Source: Nephthysia sp036513515 (lineage in GTDB: Bacteria; Chloroflexota; Dormibacteria; Dormibacterales; Dormibacteraceae). From it: 16,975 bases of DNA. Both the position numbers and the translations under genes were made by a program. This document shows positions 13,976 through 16,975 of the stretch, in pieces; within the stretch, counting starts at the first letter, position 1, and each line of letters begins with the position of its first letter. The notes beneath the pieces were generated by a model that saw only the letters and a program-made list of their open reading frames with translations, made no database searches and was not told where the DNA came from. The stretch is from assembly GCA_036513515.1 (NCBI GenBank), contig DATBYW010000282.1, forward strand, positions 1 through 16,975, written 5' to 3'.

Positions 13976-14686
13976 GTGGCTAGCGGTGGACAGTTCTCTG
14001 AAGATCGGCAGTGGTGGTGGAACGGCCGGGAGTGGATCCCGGCGGGCTACGCTCCTGCCCAGCAGCCCGGTCCGCCGACCGGCCCTCCTCCGACCGCCAA
14101 TCAAGGCCCAATCCTGAGGACGCCTCCGCCTGTAAGGCGGCGGCGCAGGAGGGTGTGGTGGCTCTTCGGTGCGGTGGGGCTCGTCCTGCTGCTCGGTATC
14201 TGCACTGTAGCGATATCCAGTGCTGGGAGCCGGCAGCGGGCGACCGCTGGCCAGCAATCCGCCGGGGCGGGCGGAGCCCCCGCGGCAGGGAGAGGGGGTG
14301 CATGTTCACCGCAGCCCTGCGCCAACGACTCCTACGGCTGGATCGTCACGGTGGGCGACCTCAAGTTCGACGCGCAGCCCGGCCGGTTCGAGCACCCGGA
14401 GCCGGGCAACGTGTACGTGACGATGAGCGTCTCTTTCTCCAACCAGCTGCGAACCGAGCAGCACGCGGACCCGTTCCAGTTCGTGCTCCGCGACGGTGGA
14501 GGCGTCAAACACACGGCTACCTTCATCCAGACCTGCCCGCTCTGGAGCGCCGTCAACGTGACGGCAGGCGCCGGCTACGGTCCGAAGTGCCTGGTCTTCC
14601 AGGCCGCCGGCGACAGGCCGGCGGGGCTGGTCCTGGTCTGGACGCCCCGCCCCGGGAGCGGCGACTACAACATCAAGGTGAGCTAG
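13976..14686 (+). CDS. Membrane-anchored protein with DUF4352-like extracellular domain
   Basis: The GTG at 13976 is preferred over the in-frame GTG at 13958 because GGGAGGG lies just upstream. The 236-residue protein has a cytoplasmic tail with a Trp-rich motif (DRQWWWNGREW, similar to the DUF2510/SHOCT-type WW pattern of actinobacterial proteins), then a Pro-rich stretch, an Arg cluster (54-59), one membrane helix (about 60-81) and an extracellular domain. That domain contains YVTMSVSFSNQ and FQFVLRDGGGVKHTA, resembling the Ig-like DUF4352 fold. It has Cys residues that could pair (CSPQPC, then TCPLW and KCLVF). The positive-inside rule gives an N-in orientation. The role is unknown; surface binding or stress sensing is possible. 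It converges on the NYN gene with only four bases between stops. Confidence 0.8.
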   Translation: MASGGQFSEDRQWWWNGREWIPAGYAPAQQPGPPTGPPPTANQGPILRTPPPVRRRRRRVWWLFGAVGLVLLLGICTVAISSAGSRQRATAGQQSAGAGGAPAAGRGGACSPQPCANDSYGWIVTVGDLKFDAQPGRFEHPEPGNVYVTMSVSFSNQLRTEQHADPFQFVLRDGGGVKHTATFIQTCPLWSAVNVTAGAGYGPKCLVFQAAGDRPAGLVLVWTPRPGSGDYNIKVS

Positions 14687-14690
14687 TGTC

Positions 14691-15059
14691 CTAGCTCCGG
14701 GCCTTCAGCGTCCTCGGCCCAACCACGCGCGCACCAAGCTCCGTCACCCTTTGACTCAGCGCCCGATCGGCAGTGACCACCACAGTCTCTCTGCCGGCGT
14801 TGGCCCGGCAGAGCTCCACGATCGCGTCGTCGCCAGAGCGCTCGGCGGCGATCACCCGTACTCCGGGAACCGGCGCCACCCGGCGGGCGGCGCCCTCCAC
14901 GACCAGCACGATCTCGGCGTCCTCGGGGGCGTCTGGAAGGGCAGCCGGCCCCGTCCGGGCCAGCGCGTCGCGCAGGCGCTCGGTGGCAGCGGCTCGATCT
15001 CGCCACCAGCCGTCCGGCACCGAACCGACGACGTTGGCAGCGTCAACCACGATCAACAC
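14691..15059 (-). CDS. NYN/PIN-like domain protein, putative nuclease
   Basis: The 122-residue protein starts with VVDAANVVGSVPDGWWRD, and later has GDDAIVELC and VVVTADRALSQRV. These acidic residues on a Rossmann-like alpha/beta frame match the PIN/NYN (YacP-like) nuclease superfamily: Asp6, the Asp pair after RSG, and the Asp in TADRAL would bind metal. Similar short actinobacterial proteins are often mislabelled NTP pyrophosphohydrolase. It begins with GTG at 15059 (minus strand), has no strong ribosome-binding site, and ends with TAG at 14691. It is probably monocistronic. Toxin activity is not indicated, because no antitoxin-like gene is adjacent. RNA or DNA substrate is unknown. Confidence 0.82.
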   Translation of the reverse strand: MLIVVDAANVVGSVPDGWWRDRAAATERLRDALARTGPAALPDAPEDAEIVLVVEGAARRVAPVPGVRVIAAERSGDDAIVELCRANAGRETVVVTADRALSQRVTELGARVVGPRTLKARS

Positions 15060-15177
15060 GGCTCACTCACGATGACAGACGGACCAGCGCCTCGCTTCCC
15101 GTGGGCCGGCACATTCCCCTCCCCAGGCCGCATCCCCATCCTCTGATCAACCTCGGTTCAATGCCACAGGAGGTCTG

Positions 15178-15228
15178 TTGCTACTTCGTGTCCTCCGTCC
15201 GATCTTTCCAGTCAGGCCTGGCGATTAA
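15178..15228 (+). CDS. Possible 16-residue leader peptide upstream of amt
   Basis: A strong ribosome-binding sequence AGGAGG (15168-15173) sits four bases before a TTG that opens a short frame, MLLRVLRPIFPVRPGD, ending TAA at 15226-15228. It is 67 bases upstream of the ammonium transporter start and in a different frame from it. There is no other gene for that ribosome-binding site to serve. A leader ORF that tunes transporter expression is inference. The rest of 15060-15295 holds only the hairpin at 15239-15256. Confidence 0.35.
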   Translation: MLLRVLRPIFPVRPGD

Positions 15229-15238
15229 GGTCGTCAAA

Positions 15239-15256
15239 CGGAGCACCTCTGCTCCG
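15239..15256 (+). promoter_or_regulatory. Leader hairpin before amt
   Basis: CGGAGC (15239-15244), loop ACCTCT and GCTCCG (15251-15256) form a perfect 6-bp hairpin, 10 bases after the leader ORF stop and 39 bases before the amt start codon. No T-tract follows, so it is not a standard terminator. Confidence 0.35.
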
Positions 15257-15295
15257 GTTCATCGTCAATTCGCCAACTGGGAGGAGTCGTCAACG

Positions 15296-16714
15296 ATGTT
15301 TCTTGATCTGGTGCCAGCGCCACCATGGCTGGATTCGGGACACAATGCGTGGCAGCTCGTGTCAGCCACGTTGGTTGGACTCATGAGCGTGCCAGGTCTC
15401 GCCATCCTGTACGCGGGTCTGATGAAACGCAAGTGGGCCGTCAACTCGTCTTTGATGGTGCTATACGGCTTCGGGGCAACGCTCCTCGTCTGGTCCTTCT
15501 GGGGCTACAAGATGGCGTTCGGAACCCAGCTCACAGACATCCTGCATTTCGTCGGGATACCGGGGACCATCCTTTCGCCCTCTGGTGAGCAGGGTCAGGC
15601 TGCGATCCCGTTGCTCACGGGCGCCATACCGACTCTGCGTTTTCCGATGACGACCCTGGCGTACTTCCAGTTCGTCTTCGCAGCCATTACTGTCATCCTG
15701 CTGGCCGGCGCGGTGCTCGGTCGGTTCAGCTTCAAGGCCTGGATCATATTCGTCCCCGTCTGGATCACCGTCGTCTACTCCGTCAACGCCTTCAGCCTTT
15801 GGGGTGGGGGCTGGTTGGGCGCCATGCCGTCCTGGCTGCAGGGCGTAGCCGGGGCGGGGGCCGTCGACTATTCGGGGGGCTATGTCATTCACGTCGCTGC
15901 GGGCATCTCGGGGGTAGTGGCAGCGGCTGTTGTCGGCCCACGACTGGCGGTCGATCGCGAGCACAACCGGCCCAGCAACGTGATCCTGGCCATAACGGGC
16001 GGCGGCTTGCTCTGGCTGGGCTGGAACGGGTTCAACGGCGGCGACCCGTATTTCGCCGGCGCTGACGCCTCGTCGGCCGTCTACAACACCAACCTTGCCG
16101 CAGCCACTGCGATGCTCGCCTGGATGATCCTGGATGCCTTCATCATCGGGAAGCCGTCGGTGGGCGGCATGATCAACGGGATGATCGCCGGCCTGGTGGC
16201 AATCACGCCGGCCGCCGGTTATGTCAGCGGCTACGGCGCATTCGCCATCGGCATCGCTGCCGGAGTAATTCCGTTCTTCACTTTCAACTACCTGACCCGT
16301 GTCGGAATCTTCTCACGCATCGACGACACGCTGGGAGTCATGCACACTCACCTCTTCGCCGGAGCCATTGGTGGTCTGATGGTCGGACTCCTGGCCGATC
16401 CCAACATCATCGTCTACCCGGGCACGGGCAAGACGCCATCCTTCTCCGTCGCTGGTCTCTTCTTCGGCAACCCCAAGCAGTTCGTGGCGCAGGTCGTCGC
16501 CCTTGCCTTCATCCTCGCGTGGGACGGTGTCGCGACCTTCGCGATCTGCAAGGCAATCAATGTCTTCGTCAAACTGCGTCTCCCGGACCACGACCTGGAG
16601 ATCGGCGACGTGGCCGTCCACGGCGACGTGGCGTACGAGCTGGTACCCCAACCACCTCGAGACCGCATTGAAGAGCCGCCCGTTCCGCGACGTCCCGCTG
16701 TCGAGCCTGTCTAG
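15296..16714 (+). CDS. amt: Ammonium transporter (Amt/MEP/Rh family)
   Basis: From the ATG at 15296, which has GGAGGAG nine bases upstream, the protein is 472 residues with about 11 membrane segments. The family signature is clear: GLAILYAGLMKRKWAVNSSLM after the first helix, the DYSGGYVIHVAAG segment with pore His199, and DDTLGVMHTHLFAGAIGG with His352 as the second of the twin pore histidines. The residues around it are MHTHL where AmtB has FGVHG, an unusual variant. The cytoplasmic tail HDLEIGDVAVHGDVAYEL is typical of Amt proteins that bind a PII protein. The frame is open upstream to 15101, but those extra 65 residues are not Amt-like. No glnK/PII gene follows; instead there is a terminator. 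Confidence 0.95.
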   Translation: MFLDLVPAPPWLDSGHNAWQLVSATLVGLMSVPGLAILYAGLMKRKWAVNSSLMVLYGFGATLLVWSFWGYKMAFGTQLTDILHFVGIPGTILSPSGEQGQAAIPLLTGAIPTLRFPMTTLAYFQFVFAAITVILLAGAVLGRFSFKAWIIFVPVWITVVYSVNAFSLWGGGWLGAMPSWLQGVAGAGAVDYSGGYVIHVAAGISGVVAAAVVGPRLAVDREHNRPSNVILAITGGGLLWLGWNGFNGGDPYFAGADASSAVYNTNLAAATAMLAWMILDAFIIGKPSVGGMINGMIAGLVAITPAAGYVSGYGAFAIGIAAGVIPFFTFNYLTRVGIFSRIDDTLGVMHTHLFAGAIGGLMVGLLADPNIIVYPGTGKTPSFSVAGLFFGNPKQFVAQVVALAFILAWDGVATFAICKAINVFVKLRLPDHDLEIGDVAVHGDVAYELVPQPPRDRIEEPPVPRRPAVEPV

Positions 16715-16733
16715 CGTGCCGAAGGTCGAAGTC

Positions 16734-16765
16734 GTGGTAGCTGGTCCATCCGGGCCAGCTACCAC
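16734..16765 (+). terminator. Strong hairpin after amt, probable terminator
   Basis: GTGGTAGCTGG (16734-16744) pairs perfectly with CCAGCTACCAC (16755-16765). Three more inner pairs, one a G-T wobble, leave a 4-nt loop ATCC, so the stem is about 14 bp. It starts 20 bases after the amt stop. There is no T-tract, but a second small hairpin TGCCG/CGGCA (16766-16780) follows directly. It could end transcription or protect the mRNA 3' end. Confidence 0.6.
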
Positions 16766-16811
16766 TGCCGGCTTACGGCACTGGTGGTACCAACTTTCAA
16801 GCTAGATTTCC

Positions 16812-16975
16812 TTGCTCCGCAGATCCGGGACGTTCACCCGCCAGGGGTCACAAGGCTCTCGCGCCAGGGGTCGGCTGAAACCGGCTGGCTCTATTCTTGG
16901 TGCACGCATCCGGGTCGGCCGCCTTCGCGCGGGCCTGACACTGCGCGAGCTCGGCCAGATGCTGCACCCTAAGGT
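16812..16975 (+). CDS. Partial XRE-type helix-turn-helix regulator (runs off the window)
   Basis: The last bases (16902-16975) read ARIRVGRLRAGLTLRELGQ and then MLHPK, which is the start of a helix-turn-helix of the XRE/Cro family (compare the common R-L-R-x-x-x-G-L-T-L-R-E-L-A pattern). The frame is open from 16806. The only standard start seen is TTG at 16812, which leaves an odd basic 30-residue extension rich in Arg, Gly and Ser, so the true start may be a rarer codon near 16893. The protein continues beyond 16975, so its full domain content is unknown. Confidence 0.45.
   Translation, partial: MLRRSGTFTRQGSQGSRARGRLKPAGSILGARIRVGRLRAGLTLRELGQMLHPK
16839..16872. repeat. Direct repeat CGCCAGGGGTC, possible operator
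   Basis: The 11-base sequence CGCCAGGGGTC occurs at 16839-16849 and again at 16862-16872, 23 bases apart, about two turns of the helix. It lies just before the helix-turn-helix coding sequence and before a TATTCT box (16892-16897). A binding site for that regulator or another is possible; this is inference. Confidence 0.35.

Noticed and set aside
15101..15295. 65-residue N-terminal extension of the ammonium transporter
   Set aside because: It is not hydrophobic or Amt-like, and GGAGGAG is correctly placed before the ATG at 15296.

Overview
The window is about 17 kb of GC-rich (roughly 65-70% by eye), densely coded DNA with ordinary TAA/TAG/TGA stops. It looks chromosomal and comes from a monoderm, aerobic, soil-type bacterium. 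A small ribosomal protein of the bS22 type known from actinobacteria, an F420-type luciferase-like oxidoreductase, an actinobacterial-style PepN, lipoproteins, an RND pump without adaptor or outer-membrane partner, and several likely leaderless or TANNNT-type promoters all point to Actinomycetota or a neighbouring high-GC lineage (Chloroflexota or Dormibacterota). This placement is inference. I see no insertion sequence, phage gene or CRISPR array.

Layout. 1-272: an end-of-window inverted repeat, then tRNA-Ala(CGC) on the minus strand, divergent from the next gene. 273-3987, plus strand: a TPR + CAP/SCP lipoprotein, an S-adenosylmethionine hydrolase (DUF62) homologue whose catalytic His is replaced by Glu, and a phospholipase-D-fold lipoprotein. 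4003-4804, minus strand: a HIT-family nucleotide hydrolase and, downstream, a 32-residue bS22-like ribosomal protein that starts with TTG. 4911-9297, plus strand: a luciferase-like oxidoreductase and a large HAE1-type RND transporter with a roughly 73-residue Ala/Gly/Thr insert. 9344-10102: the key gene, described below. 10172-13883: an erythrin-VIT1 (MbfA-type) iron exporter overlapping an M1 aminopeptidase N. 13976-15059: a membrane-anchored DUF4352-like protein, convergent with a NYN/PIN-like protein. 15178-16765: a short leader ORF, an ammonium transporter and a terminator hairpin. The window ends inside a probable XRE-type helix-turn-helix gene.

The most interesting feature is at 9344-10102. 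Two apparent ORFs of 149 and 96 codons lie in one frame, separated by a single TGA at 9791-9793. Read through, they make one 252-residue protein matching the two-thioredoxin-fold protein disulfide oxidoreductase (PDO) family along its length. The TGA falls exactly on the first cysteine of the second CxxC motif, giving TPT-U-RYCP where PDO has TPTCxYCP. Eleven bases after the TGA there is a perfect 6-bp hairpin with a 5-nt loop carrying G at its second position, which fits the bacterial SECIS consensus. I therefore annotate a selenocysteine-containing PDO. No Sec machinery (selA, selB, selC, selD) is in the window, so that must be looked for elsewhere in the genome.

Functionally the region is mostly housekeeping. 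The Sec-PDO and the MbfA-type iron exporter next to it could both belong to iron and oxidative-stress handling. The RND pump, the lipoproteins and the ammonium transporter are cell-surface functions. Several genes have a TAGCCT/TAGCCC or TANNNT -10 box close to the start codon, suggesting short or absent 5' leaders.
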